Origin: Serratia fonticola
GTDB lineage: Bacteria > Pseudomonadota > Gammaproteobacteria > Enterobacterales > Enterobacteriaceae
DNA length: 64,000 nucleotides
Direction of reading: 5' to 3'
Assembly: GCF_006715025.1 (NCBI RefSeq)
Contig: NZ_VFMK01000001.1
Location: 2,542,001 to 2,606,000, forward strand
In this document: positions 40,652-49,613 of the stretch, in pieces
Position numbering within the stretch: position 1 is the stretch's first letter
Layout: each line of letters starts with the position of its first letter
Position numbers and translations under genes: made by a program
The notes under the pieces: model-generated
The model's input: the letters and a program-made list of their open reading frames with translations, nothing else
What the model was told of the DNA's origin: nothing
Databases searched by the model: none

Positions 40652-42722
40652 TTTGGCCTCCCTGCTTCGTTTGCCGGGTAATTTTAAAGATACGCAGTGG
40701 CAGGTACTGGCTGGTCCGGTACTGATCATTATGATCCTGTCGATGATGGTGCTGCCGTTGCCAGCATTCATTCTCGATTTGCTGTTTACCTTCAACATAG
40801 CTCTGTCGATCATGGTGCTGCTGGTGGCGATGTTTACCCAGCGAACGCTGGAATTCGCCGCATTCCCGACCATTTTGCTGTTCTCCACCCTGTTGCGCCT
40901 GTCGCTGAACGTGGCCTCGACGCGCATTATTCTGCTGGAGGGCCATACCGGCTCGGCGGCAGCAGGACGTGTGGTTGAAGCATTCGGCCATTTCCTGGTA
41001 GGCGGTAACTTCGCAATCGGGATCGTGGTGTTCATCATCCTGGTGTTGATCAACTTTATGGTGATCACCAAGGGGGCGGGGCGTATTGCCGAGGTCGGCG
41101 CACGTTTTGTCCTCGACGGTATGCCTGGCAAACAGATGGCGATCGATGCCGATCTTAACGCCGGTTTGATTGGCGAAGATGAAGCCAAGAAACGCCGCGC
41201 CGAAGTGACGCAGGAAGCTGATTTCTACGGTTCAATGGACGGTGCCAGTAAGTTTGTCCGCGGGGATGCTGTCGCGGGCCTGATGATCATGGTGCTTAAC
41301 GTCGTGGGCGGACTGTTGGTTGGGATGATCCAACACGGTATGCAACTGGGAACCGCAGCGGAAACCTATACGTTGCTGACCATTGGTGATGGGCTGGTTG
41401 CCCAGATCCCGGCGCTGGTGATTTCCACGGCGGCAGGGGTGATCGTCACCCGTGTGGCGACCGATCAGGACGTGGGTGAGCAGATGGTGGGCCAACTGTT
41501 CAACAACCCGCGCGTTATGGTGCTGAGTGCCGGTGTACTCGGGTTGTTGGGACTGGTTCCCGGCATGCCAAATCTGGTGTTCCTGTTGTTTACTGCTGCC
41601 TTGCTGGGGCTGGCCTGGTGGCTGCGCGGGCGTGAGCAGCAACCCGCAAAAGCCAAAGAACAGCCGATAACGCAGGAAAACCCACAGGTGGTGGAGGCCA
41701 GCTGGTCTGACGTTCAACTGGAAGATCCCCTGGGGATGGAAGTGGGTTACCGTCTGATCCCGATGGTGGATTTTCAACAGAATGGCGAGCTGTTGGGGCG
41801 TATCCGCGGTATCCGTAAAAAATTCGCCCAGGACATGGGATATTTGCCGCCGGTAGTGCATATCCGCGACAACCTTGAACTGTCACCCGCCAGTTACCGC
41901 ATTCTGATGAAAGGCGTCGAAATCGGCAGCGGCGAGGCGCATCCGGGGCGCTGGTTGGCGATTAATCCAGGAAATGCCGTCGGTGAGTTGAGCGGTGATA
42001 AAACCGTCGATCCGGCATTCGGCCTGGAAGCGGTGTGGATCGACAGTGCCTTGCGTGAACAGGCACAGATCCAAGGGTTTACCGTCGTGGAAGCCAGTAC
42101 GGTGGTAGCGACTCATCTCAATCATCTGATTGGTCAGTTCGCCAGCGAGCTGTTTGGGCGCCAGGAAACTCAGCAGTTGTTGGATCGTGTCTCGCAGGAG
42201 ATGCCAAAGCTGACGGAAGACTTCGTGCCAGGGGTCGTCACGCTGACCACCTTGCACAAAGTGTTGCAGAATTTGCTGGCTGAGCGGGTGTCTATCCGCG
42301 ATATGCGCACCATTATTGAAACGTTGGCAGAACATGCCCCGACGCAAAGCGATCCTTATGAACTGACGACCGTAGTGCGCGTTGCCCTTGGCCGAGCCAT
42401 CACGCAGCAATGGTTCCCCGGCAACGGAGAGATCCAGGTTATTGGCCTGGATACGCCACTGGAGCGCCTGCTGTTACAAGCCCTGCAGGGCGGCGGTGGT
42501 CTGGAACCAGGTCTGGCAGACAGATTACTCGAACAGGCAAAACAGGCGCTGCAGCGGCAGGAAATGCTCAGTGCGCCACCGGTGCTGCTGGTGAATCATG
42601 CATTACGCGCTTTATTGGCCCGTTTCCTGCGCCGTACATTGCCGCAACTGGTGGTGCTATCGAATCTGGAAATCAATGATGAACGGCAGATCCGTATGAC
42701 CTCAACCATTGGAGCAGCCTGA
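40644..42722 (+). CDS. flhA: FlhA, export-gate component
   Basis: A 692-residue membrane protein, the largest component of the flagellar export gate. Eight N-terminal helices (LPLPAFILDLLFTFNIALSIMVLLVA; FLVGGNFAIGIVVFIILVLINFMVITKGAGRIAEVGARF), then a cytoplasmic ring domain that binds chaperone-substrate complexes. ATG 40644 gives the family start (MANLASLLRLP); a TTG at 40623 is rejected. Overlaps flhB by 8 bp and flhE by one base (42722). Confidence 0.97.
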   Translation: MANLASLLRLPGNFKDTQWQVLAGPVLIIMILSMMVLPLPAFILDLLFTFNIALSIMVLLVAMFTQRTLEFAAFPTILLFSTLLRLSLNVASTRIILLEGHTGSAAAGRVVEAFGHFLVGGNFAIGIVVFIILVLINFMVITKGAGRIAEVGARFVLDGMPGKQMAIDADLNAGLIGEDEAKKRRAEVTQEADFYGSMDGASKFVRGDAVAGLMIMVLNVVGGLLVGMIQHGMQLGTAAETYTLLTIGDGLVAQIPALVISTAAGVIVTRVATDQDVGEQMVGQLFNNPRVMVLSAGVLGLLGLVPGMPNLVFLLFTAALLGLAWWLRGREQQPAKAKEQPITQENPQVVEASWSDVQLEDPLGMEVGYRLIPMVDFQQNGELLGRIRGIRKKFAQDMGYLPPVVHIRDNLELSPASYRILMKGVEIGSGEAHPGRWLAINPGNAVGELSGDKTVDPAFGLEAVWIDSALREQAQIQGFTVVEASTVVATHLNHLIGQFASELFGRQETQQLLDRVSQEMPKLTEDFVPGVVTLTTLHKVLQNLLAERVSIRDMRTIIETLAEHAPTQSDPYELTTVVRVALGRAITQQWFPGNGEIQVIGLDTPLERLLLQALQGGGGLEPGLADRLLEQAKQALQRQEMLSAPPVLLVNHALRALLARFLRRTLPQLVVLSNLEINDERQIRMTSTIGAA

Positions 42723-43123
42723 TGAAGCGGTGTTTGCCTTTATTATTATTGTTGATTCCGCTAGCGGTGCCGGCAGTGTCAGGTTCATGGGTGGCTGACG
42801 CCGAGGGCGTCACCCTGGAAAGGGGGGAGGTGCGCGACACCTCTCCTGGCCTGCGTGCAGCGAATCCCCCCGCAGCGAATGCGAAAGTGACCAGCGTGAG
42901 TTGGCGCTATCAATTGTTGTCAGCTGAACCCGCGGGGTTGAGGGTTCAGCTTTGCACCACTTCGCGTTGCCTGCCGCTCGGTGCTGGCAGTGGCCGTAGC
43001 GATGCGTTCAATGGGCTTCCCGCAGACAGCGAGTTTCACTTCATTTATTACGTACAGGCGCGTGGCGCGTTAAATCCCCCCTTACGGGCGCTCAGCAATC
43101 AGGTGATTGTGAATTACGAATAA
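42722..43123 (+). CDS. flhE: FlhE, periplasmic flagellar protein
   Basis: A 133-residue protein with a signal peptide (MKRCLPLLLLLIPLAVPAVS). Mature part contains WRYQLLSAEPAGLRVQLC and two Cys (LCTTSRCLPL) likely to form a disulphide. Known to control proton leak through the export gate. Third gene of flhBAE. Confidence 0.9.
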   Translation: MKRCLPLLLLLIPLAVPAVSGSWVADAEGVTLERGEVRDTSPGLRAANPPAANAKVTSVSWRYQLLSAEPAGLRVQLCTTSRCLPLGAGSGRSDAFNGLPADSEFHFIYYVQARGALNPPLRALSNQVIVNYE

Positions 43124-43254
43124 GGTGTGGTTGATTGAAGGGGAGGAGTGAATCAAGTTCGACCTCCCTCATCCTGACGGAGTACCCTTTCTATCTTGGC
43201 GATCGGGGGTGAGCACGAGGGAAGAGTAAGCCGGGGAACGTGCCATCGGAAAGG

Positions 43255-43695
43255 TCAAACCCCGATCTTACGCCCTAACAAGCTTGCGGCGCGAGACTGG
43301 CCATCCGGGCCATACAAAGATTTGTTCTGTTTGTTCAAGACCGCCAACGCTTGCTTATTGTGTTCAATATGGTGATTGAGCAGCATGCCATTTTGGTTAT
43401 TTTGTTCGCGCAGTCGCAGGCTCAACTGTTGTACTTGCTGCCAACGGGTGGCCAAATCAGGATGGGTATCGTAAGGCGCCTGGCAGTCATGCGCTTTTTC
43501 TGATGCCAACCGCTGATTATCCAGAAAATTGACCGTGGCCAATAGCTGACTTTTGGTATCCGTGACGCGTTGCAAGGCCACACCGGCCAAGGTGCTCGAA
43601 CACAGCAAGGTGTGTTCTTCCGCTTGCACCTTATCTAACGCATTCAAGGTATCCAGTAGTTTATCCAGCAGCTGTGCCAGGTTTTCCATGTCCAT
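43255..43695 (-). CDS. flgN: FlgN, export chaperone for FlgK and FlgL
   Basis: A 146-residue helical chaperone of FlgN type, which keeps FlgK and FlgL export-ready. The N-terminal helix ENLAQLLDKLLDTLNAL and C-terminal NKQALAVLNKQNKSLYGPDGQSR are typical. I chose ATG 43695 (AAGG 6 nt upstream); the frame is open to 43779 but that lies in flgM. Downstream of flgM in one transcript. Confidence 0.92.
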   Translation of the reverse strand: MDMENLAQLLDKLLDTLNALDKVQAEEHTLLCSSTLAGVALQRVTDTKSQLLATVNFLDNQRLASEKAHDCQAPYDTHPDLATRWQQVQQLSLRLREQNNQNGMLLNHHIEHNKQALAVLNKQNKSLYGPDGQSRAASLLGRKIGV

Positions 43696-43711
43696 TACTC
43701 GCCTTTTATTC

Positions 43712-44029
43712 TTAAGCCTGCTCGTCGCCTGGTTGCCCAAAGGCTTCGCGTTGTACGTCTTGCAACAGGGCGTCAGCAATTTTGCCGGTATCCATTTTCA
43801 ATTCACCGTTGCGGATAGCCTGTTTGATGGTTTCTACCCGGCTCAGGTCGATATCCTGTGTGCCTGGTTGCATCAGGCGTGCCTGCGCATCGCTCAGTTT
43901 TACCTGTGTGCCGCTGACGGTTGTTTCAGACTGCACTTTTTTACGCCCTTGCAGCGCGCTTTCTGCCGATGTGTCACGCGGTTGTACCGTTGGAACGGGT
44001 TGTAGCCGCTGGGTACGATCGATACTCAT
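43712..44029 (-). CDS. flgM: FlgM, anti-sigma-28 factor
   Basis: A 105-residue protein that holds FliA (sigma-28) until the hook is complete and FlgM is exported. C-terminal half (residues ~50-97; VKLSDAQARLMQPGTQDIDLSRVETIKQAIRNGELKMDTGKIADALL) is the FliA-binding part. ATG 44029 has GGAGATTGAAC upstream. A sigma-28 promoter lies at 44119-44145. 16-bp gap to flgN. Confidence 0.97.
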   Translation of the reverse strand: MSIDRTQRLQPVPTVQPRDTSAESALQGRKKVQSETTVSGTQVKLSDAQARLMQPGTQDIDLSRVETIKQAIRNGELKMDTGKIADALLQDVQREAFGQPGDEQA

Positions 44030-44118
44030 GTTCAATCTCCATCTGTGCCGCCACTGCTAAGGCAGGGGGGGCTTTCTGTCTGTGGCCCTGGTGGCCGATC
44101 AAGTGTCATTATGTTTTC

Positions 44119-44145
44119 TTATCGGCAAGGTTTGGCAAATCTTTA
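44119..44145 (-). promoter_or_regulatory. Sigma-28 promoter of flgMN
   Basis: Read on the minus strand: TAAAGATT-N11-GCCGATAA; -10 perfect, -35 close, spacer exact. It lies in the flgM-flgA gap and would transcribe flgM and flgN, giving FliA a feedback onto its own inhibitor. Confidence 0.9.
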
Positions 44146-44150
44146 TTTTT

Positions 44151-44807
44151 TTATAGTGTTATACGTATTGTGCCATCGTCACTGGCAATGCCGCTAACAA
44201 TCTGCCCGCTTGCCATACGCACGCGTACGCTATCTTCAGCGGCCGCATTATTCATCGCCTTACCCGCCCCGCTGATATTGAATCCTGCGCCTTGCGCCAT
44301 CACTTGCACCGGTTGCCCGGCTTTGATTACCCACGCCCGTCGCAGCATAGCCAGGCCCAGCGGTTGGCCGGGGCTGATATTGCGCAGGCTGACGGCACCA
44401 ATCGCTTTGCTGCTTTCGGACAGCGTTCGGGGTGGCAAGGTATCCAGGCGGCCAGTTTTCAACTGGATATCGGCGGCGGTGATTTTATTGCCCGCTCCGA
44501 TCCCCCTAGCCGCCACCAGATAGCGCCCAATAACCTGCACCTGCGTCTGGATAAATCGTCGCTCCTGACCGCAACGGACAGAAACGCTGACGTTGCCACC
44601 ACGGCGGGCATTCTGTGGCTGTGACAGCTGAGGTAAGTCACACTGCGGCCATTGGCTTTCCGGCGTTCGCACATGCACGTTGACCTCGGTTACGTTTGTA
44701 TTGTTGGCAAATTGTGCCTGGATGAAACGATCGATCTGCGACGCCAGATCGCCAGCCTGCACCTTCAGGCTGAACAGCAAGCCAGCCAGCAGCATGGTTC
44801 CTTTCAT
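44151..44807 (-). CDS. flgA: FlgA, P-ring assembly chaperone
   Basis: A 218-residue periplasmic protein needed for FlgI P-ring assembly. Signal peptide MKGTMLLAGLLFSLKVQA, then a SAF-type domain with VARRGIGAGNKITAADIQLK-like region and PGQPLGLAMLRRAWVIKAGQPVQVMAQG. ATG 44807 is chosen because GAGGGATAAA precedes it and it gives a normal signal peptide. Transcribed away from flgB, so the flgA-flgB gap has divergent promoters. Confidence 0.94.
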   Translation of the reverse strand: MKGTMLLAGLLFSLKVQAGDLASQIDRFIQAQFANNTNVTEVNVHVRTPESQWPQCDLPQLSQPQNARRGGNVSVSVRCGQERRFIQTQVQVIGRYLVAARGIGAGNKITAADIQLKTGRLDTLPPRTLSESSKAIGAVSLRNISPGQPLGLAMLRRAWVIKAGQPVQVMAQGAGFNISGAGKAMNNAAAEDSVRVRMASGQIVSGIASDDGTIRITL

Positions 44808-44969
44808 TTTATCCCTCAACAAACGTAATGACGACAGGTAGCCAGTGTAACCGTTACGCACGCAGGCTAAGCAGACAAATAGCGACGCATTTTGCCCTTA
44901 TTCTCACGATCGGCTGGCAGTAGGGGCGTTTATGCTGTCGGCTCCGAATTCTAACCTCGCGGAGGGAGC

Positions 44970-45383
44970 ATGCTCGACAAATTGGACGCTGCTCTGCGTT
45001 TTGGTCAGGAGGCGCTCAACCTGCGCGCCCAGCGGCAGGAAATCCTGGCCGCCAACATTGCCAATGCAGACACGCCGGGCTATCAGGCTCGTGATATCGA
45101 TTTCGCCAGCCAACTGAATAAAGTGATGGCGCAGGGGCGTGTCAGTGGCAGCGGTATTGCGCTGAACCTGACTTCAGCGCGTCATATTCCGGCGCAGAAT
45201 ATGCAGCCGCCGTCGCTGGATTTGCTGTTCCGCGTACCCGATCAGCCCTCCATGGACGGCAATACCGTGGATATGGATCGTGAGCGCACCAATTTCGCCG
45301 ATAACAGCCTGAAATATCAGACAGATCTGACCCTGTTGAACGGTCAGATCAAAGGCATGATGTCCGTACTGCAAGGAGGATAA
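44970..45383 (+). CDS. flgB: FlgB, proximal rod protein
   Basis: A 137-residue flagellar rod protein with the N-terminal heptad region (LDKLDAALRFGQEALNLRAQRQEILAANIANADTPGYQARDIDF) shared by rod/hook proteins. First gene of the flgBCDEFGHIJ operon; GGAGG 6 nt before the ATG. Confidence 0.97.
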   Translation: MLDKLDAALRFGQEALNLRAQRQEILAANIANADTPGYQARDIDFASQLNKVMAQGRVSGSGIALNLTSARHIPAQNMQPPSLDLLFRVPDQPSMDGNTVDMDRERTNFADNSLKYQTDLTLLNGQIKGMMSVLQGG

Positions 45384-45388
45384 CAGCG

Positions 45389-45793
45389 ATGTCGCTGCTG
45401 AATATTTTTGATATTTCCGGCTCTGCGCTTTCTGCACAGTCCCAGCGTATGAACGTCAGCGCTAGCAACATGGCGAATGCTGACAGTGTCACCGGCCCGG
45501 ATGGTCAGCCTTATCGGGCCAAACAGGTGGTATTTCAGGTTGCCGCGGCACCGGGCCAATCCACCGGTGGGGTGCGTGTTGCTCAGGTGGTTGACGATCC
45601 GGCTCCGGAACGGCTGGTGTATCAGCCCGGTAACCCACTGGCGGATGCCAAAGGTTATGTGCGTATGCCTAACGTCGATGTGGTCGGGGAAATGGTCAAT
45701 ACCATCTCGGCGTCGCGTAGCTATCAGGCCAACGTCGAAGTGTTGAACACCACTAAATCCATGATGATGAAAACCCTGACGCTGGGTCAATAA
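45389..45793 (+). CDS. flgC: FlgC, proximal rod protein
   Basis: A 134-residue rod protein. ALSAQSQRMNVSASNMANADSVTGPDGQPYRAKQVVFQ is the family N-terminus, SRSYQANVEVLNTTKSMMMKTLTLGQ the C-terminus. 5-bp gap from flgB. Confidence 0.97.
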   Translation: MSLLNIFDISGSALSAQSQRMNVSASNMANADSVTGPDGQPYRAKQVVFQVAAAPGQSTGGVRVAQVVDDPAPERLVYQPGNPLADAKGYVRMPNVDVVGEMVNTISASRSYQANVEVLNTTKSMMMKTLTLGQ

Positions 45794-45804
45794 CCGGAGT
45801 TTTT

Positions 45805-46551
45805 ATGGCCATTGCCGCAACAACCAATGAATCGCTCGACAACAGCATTTCGGGTGCCAACGCCAGCAGCAACAGTACCAGTCAGGATCTTCACAACAGC
45901 TTCCTGACGCTGCTGGTGGCCCAGTTGAAAAACCAGGACCCGACCAATCCCATGCAGAACAACGAACTGACCACCCAGTTGGCGCAGATCAACACCGTGA
46001 GCGGGATTGAGAAACTCAATACCACCCTCGGCGCGATTTCCGGCCAGATCAACGGCAACCAGTCAATCCAGGCCAGCACATTGATCGGTCATGGTGTGAT
46101 GGTGCCAGGGAACGAGATCCTGGTGGGTAATGAAGGGGGCAAGGTCAGCACCACGCCATTTGGTATCGAGCTGGAGCGCACGGCCGATGCGGTTACCGCC
46201 ACCATCAGCGACGCCACGGGCAAAGTGGTGCGTACCATTGAGATCGGTGGGTTGACCGCCGGTGTGCACTCCTTCTCCTGGGACGGTTCACTGGAGGATG
46301 GCACTAACGCCCCCGATGGTTCCTACACCGTGGCGATCAACGCCAAGAATGGCGGGGAGCAACTGGTGGCGCAACCGCTGCGCTTTGCCATGGTCAATGG
46401 CGTTACGCGTGGCACGGATGGCGCAAAACTGGATCTGGGGATTGCAGGTACCGCGACGCTGGATGATGTGCGCCTGATCTTGTCCAAACCGACCGTTTCC
46501 GCCGCGCCAGAAACCCCGGAAACACCGGAAGAACCTGAAAGCACGCAATGA
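45805..46551 (+). CDS. flgD: FlgD, hook-cap scaffold
   Basis: A 248-residue protein that caps the growing hook and leaves on completion. The N-terminal domain (DLHNSFLTLLVAQLKNQDPTNPMQNNELTTQLAQINTVSGIEKLN) and the FlgD Tudor/Ig-like core (GVHSFSWDGSLEDG) are clear. The tail is proline/glutamate-rich (APETPETPEEPESTQ). Confidence 0.97.
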   Translation: MAIAATTNESLDNSISGANASSNSTSQDLHNSFLTLLVAQLKNQDPTNPMQNNELTTQLAQINTVSGIEKLNTTLGAISGQINGNQSIQASTLIGHGVMVPGNEILVGNEGGKVSTTPFGIELERTADAVTATISDATGKVVRTIEIGGLTAGVHSFSWDGSLEDGTNAPDGSYTVAINAKNGGEQLVAQPLRFAMVNGVTRGTDGAKLDLGIAGTATLDDVRLILSKPTVSAAPETPETPEEPESTQ

Positions 46552-46625
46552 TTCACCCTGTCGGCAACGGATCGTCAAGGCGATCCTGAAGACGTTATTT
46601 TATATGAACTTATTCGGAGAATAAC

Positions 46626-47864
46626 ATGGCCTTTTCTCAGGCAGTCAGCGGCTTGAATGCTGCAGCTACCAACCTGGATGTGATCGGTAACAATATTGCC
46701 AACTCCGCCACCTATGGTTTTAAATCCGGCAGCGTTTCCTTTGCGGATATGTTTGCTGGTTCCCAGGTCGGCTTAGGGGTGAAAGTGGCAGGCATCACCC
46801 AGAATTTCAATGGCGGCACCACGACCAGCACCAACCGTTCACTGGACATCGCCATCAGTCAGAATGGCTTTTTCCGTATGCAGGACGCCGATGGCGGTAT
46901 CTTCTACACCCGTAACGGCCAGTTCAAAATGGACGAAAACCGCAACATCACCAACATGCAGGGCTTAAGCCTGACCGGCTACCCGGCGGGCGGCACGCCG
47001 CCAACCATTCAGCAAGGGGCCGATCCGGTTCCGCTGAGCATTCCGGAAGGCATGATGAACGCCAAATCCACCACGTCCGGCAATATGGTGACCAACCTGA
47101 AGTCGACCCATCAGGTGCCGGATGTTCAACCGTTCGATCCTAGCAAGACTGACTCGTACAATTACGTCAACACCATCACCACTTACGACTCCCTGGGCAA
47201 TGCGCATAACATCAACGCCTACTTTGTTAAAACGGCGGATAACAAATGGGACGTTTACACCCAGGACGGCAGCGTGACCGGTGCGCCTGCTGATAAAGCC
47301 GGTAGTCTGAACTTTAACACCAGCGGTGCATTAACCGACACGCTGGATGCTAACGGGGCACCCAGCGCCACGCCGTTCAATCTGGTGGTGCCAATGTCAG
47401 CCAAAGATGGGGCACCGGCCCAAACCTTTAACCTGAGTTTTGCCGGTAGTCTGCAACAGAACGTCGGCAGCGACTCAGCCAGCAAGATCACCCAGGATGG
47501 TTATGCCACCGGGGAGTACAAAGGCTTCCAGATCAATAAGGACGGTACCTTGGTTGGGGTGTATTCCAACCAACAGACCCAGTTGCTGGGGCAGATCGTG
47601 CTGACCAACTTCTCCAACCCGGAAGGGCTGGAATCCCAGGGTGACAACGTGTGGAAAGAAACCGGTGCTTCAGGTCAGCCACGTGTGGGTCTGGCTGGCG
47701 GCGGCGGCTTTGGCACCCTGACCAGCGGCGCGTTAGAGGCCTCCAACGTTGACCTGAGTCAGGAGTTGGTAAACATGATCGTCGCGCAACGTAACTACCA
47801 GTCGAATGCGCAGACCATCAAAACCCAGGATTCTATCCTGCAAACATTGGTCAGCCTGCGCTAA
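46626..47864 (+). CDS. flgE: FlgE, hook protein
   Basis: A 412-residue hook subunit. Typical N-terminus (AFSQAVSGLNAAATNLDVIGNNIANSATYGFKSGSVSFADMF) and C-terminus (ASNVDLSQELVNMIVAQRNYQSNAQTIKTQDSILQTLVSLR), central variable domain. Family length normal. Confidence 0.98.
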   Translation: MAFSQAVSGLNAAATNLDVIGNNIANSATYGFKSGSVSFADMFAGSQVGLGVKVAGITQNFNGGTTTSTNRSLDIAISQNGFFRMQDADGGIFYTRNGQFKMDENRNITNMQGLSLTGYPAGGTPPTIQQGADPVPLSIPEGMMNAKSTTSGNMVTNLKSTHQVPDVQPFDPSKTDSYNYVNTITTYDSLGNAHNINAYFVKTADNKWDVYTQDGSVTGAPADKAGSLNFNTSGALTDTLDANGAPSATPFNLVVPMSAKDGAPAQTFNLSFAGSLQQNVGSDSASKITQDGYATGEYKGFQINKDGTLVGVYSNQQTQLLGQIVLTNFSNPEGLESQGDNVWKETGASGQPRVGLAGGGGFGTLTSGALEASNVDLSQELVNMIVAQRNYQSNAQTIKTQDSILQTLVSLR

Positions 47865-47876
47865 TAGGATTGATTC

Positions 47877-48632
47877 ATGGATCACGCGATTTATACCGCG
47901 ATGGGCGCTGCCCGGCAAACGCTGGAACAGCAGTCGGTAACGGCCAATAACCTGGCTAACGCCTCGACACCGGGGTTCCGTGCTCAGCTTTCGGCACTGC
48001 GTGCGGTGCCGGTTGATGGGCCAAGCATGCTGACGCGTACGCTGGTAACCGCTTCTACTCCTGGGGCGGATATGAGCCAAGGGCCGCTGAATTATACCGG
48101 GCGGCCATTGGATGTTGCGCTCCAGCAGGATGGTTTCCTGGCGATCGGCCTGCCGGATGGCAGCGAGGCGTATAGCCGCAACGGCAGTATTCAGATCTCC
48201 TCCACCGGGCAACTGATGGTGCAGGGGATGCCGTTGATAGGGGACGGGGGGCCGATCGAGGTTCCACCGCAGGCAGAGATTACGCTGGCCGCGGATGGCA
48301 CCATTTCGGCACTCAATCCGGGCGATCCTCCGAACACCATTGCGCAGATTGGCCGTTTGAAGCTGGTGAAGGCCGATGCGCGCGAAGTGGTGCGCGGTGA
48401 TGACGGCCTGTTCCATCTGACGGCGGCGGCTCAACAACAGCGTGGTAACCAGTTGCCGAATGACCCTGATGTGCGGGTCATGCCCGGCGTGCTGGAAGGC
48501 AGCAACGTCAAACCGATGGAGACGATGGTCGATATGATCGCCAACGCCCGCCGGTTCGAAATGCAAATGAAGGTCATCCACAGCGTGGATGAAAACGAAC
48601 AGCGTGCCAACTCATTACTGTCGATGAGCTGA
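47877..48632 (+). CDS. flgF: FlgF, proximal rod protein
   Basis: A 251-residue rod protein with DHAIYTAMGAARQTLEQQSVTANNLANASTPGFRAQLSALRAVP at the start and MVDMIANARRFEMQMKVIHSVDENEQRANSLLSMS at the end. 12 bp from flgE. Followed by an inverted-repeat element before flgG. Confidence 0.97.
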   Translation: MDHAIYTAMGAARQTLEQQSVTANNLANASTPGFRAQLSALRAVPVDGPSMLTRTLVTASTPGADMSQGPLNYTGRPLDVALQQDGFLAIGLPDGSEAYSRNGSIQISSTGQLMVQGMPLIGDGGPIEVPPQAEITLAADGTISALNPGDPPNTIAQIGRLKLVKADAREVVRGDDGLFHLTAAAQQQRGNQLPNDPDVRVMPGVLEGSNVKPMETMVDMIANARRFEMQMKVIHSVDENEQRANSLLSMS

Positions 48633-48760
48633 GTGTATACACAGAATCCTTCAGGTCGTCGCTAAGGTGGCAACTGAACGGTCCCTGGGCATAGATCCAC
48701 AGTGTCACTCAGGGCGCGAAAGTTGCCAAGCGAGAGGCTGCTTGAAGGATGACGTGTACA
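48633..48760. repeat. Imperfect inverted-repeat (MITE-like) element between flgF and flgG
   Basis: Two 28-bp arms (48648-48675 and 48721-48748) pair at 19 of 28 positions; outer arms CCTTCA / TGAAGG and inner arms GGCAACT / AGTTGCC are perfect. Flanks read GTGTATACAC and GTGTACA, similar short inverted ends. It resembles ERIC-like or other enterobacterial palindromic repeats but is not ERIC. Confidence 0.6.
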
Positions 48761-48772
48761 AAGGAGTAAATC

Positions 48773-49555
48773 ATGATCCCATCCTTATGGATTGCCAAAA
48801 CGGGTCTGGACGCGCAACAGACCAACATGGACGTCATCGCCAACAACCTGGCGAACGTCAGTACCAACGGCTTTAAACGCCAGCGCGCAGTATTTGAAGA
48901 TCTGTTGTACCAAACCATGCGCCAGCCGGGAGCTCAATCTTCCGAACAGACTACGTTGCCTTCGGGGCTGCAGATTGGTACCGGGGTGCGTCCGGTTGCC
49001 ACCGAGCGGATCCACAGCCAGGGCAATCTGTCACAGACCAATAACAGCAAAGATGTGGCGATCAAAGGGCAGGGCTTCTTTCAGGTCATGCTGCCTGATG
49101 GCAGCCAGGCGTATACCCGCGATGGCTCGTTCCAGATCGATCAGAATGGCCAGTTGGTTACCGCCAGCGGTTTTCAGGTGCAGCCCGCAATCACCATCCC
49201 GGCCAACGCCCTGAGCCTCACCGTGGGCCGTGATGGCATCGTCAGCGTGACGCAGCAAGGCCAGACGGCGGCGCAACAGGTTGGCCAACTGACCCTGACC
49301 ACCTTTATCAATGACAGCGGCCTGGAGAGTATCGGCGAAAACCTGTACCAGGAAACGGAAAGCTCCGGTGCGCCGAATGAGAGTACCCCAGGCTTGAACG
49401 GCGCGGGCCTGCTGTATCAGGGCTATGTTGAAACCTCCAACGTTAACGTGGCGGAAGAGTTGGTCAACATGATCCAGACCCAGCGCGCCTATGAAATCAA
49501 CAGCAAAGCGGTATCGACCTCCGATCAGATGCTGCAGAAACTGACGCAACTGTAA
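48773..49555 (+). CDS. flgG: FlgG, distal rod protein
   Basis: A 260-residue distal rod protein. SLWIAKTGLDAQQTNMDVIANNLANVSTNGFKRQRAVFEDLLYQ at the N-terminus and ETSNVNVAEELVNMIQTQRAYEINSKAVSTSDQMLQKLTQL at the end are nearly identical across enterobacteria. AAAGGAG 8 nt upstream of the ATG. Confidence 0.98.
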   Translation: MIPSLWIAKTGLDAQQTNMDVIANNLANVSTNGFKRQRAVFEDLLYQTMRQPGAQSSEQTTLPSGLQIGTGVRPVATERIHSQGNLSQTNNSKDVAIKGQGFFQVMLPDGSQAYTRDGSFQIDQNGQLVTASGFQVQPAITIPANALSLTVGRDGIVSVTQQGQTAAQQVGQLTLTTFINDSGLESIGENLYQETESSGAPNESTPGLNGAGLLYQGYVETSNVNVAEELVNMIQTQRAYEINSKAVSTSDQMLQKLTQL

Positions 49556-49560
49556 TTGAC

Positions 49561-49580
49561 GGGCGCAACGTGCTGCGCCC
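49561..49580 (+). terminator. Hairpin after flgG
   Basis: GGGCGCA / TGCGCCC stem, 5 bp past flgG, without a U-tract, within the operon. Probably an mRNA-end structure or partial attenuator. Confidence 0.4.
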
Positions 49581-49613
49581 CTCACCCTTTTGAGAGCAAC
49601 AAAGGCGATACCC

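Noticed and set aside
47733..48581. 282-codon antisense frame opposite flgF
   Set aside because: Shadow of a conserved flagellar gene, His/Arg/Gln-rich product, no ribosome site.
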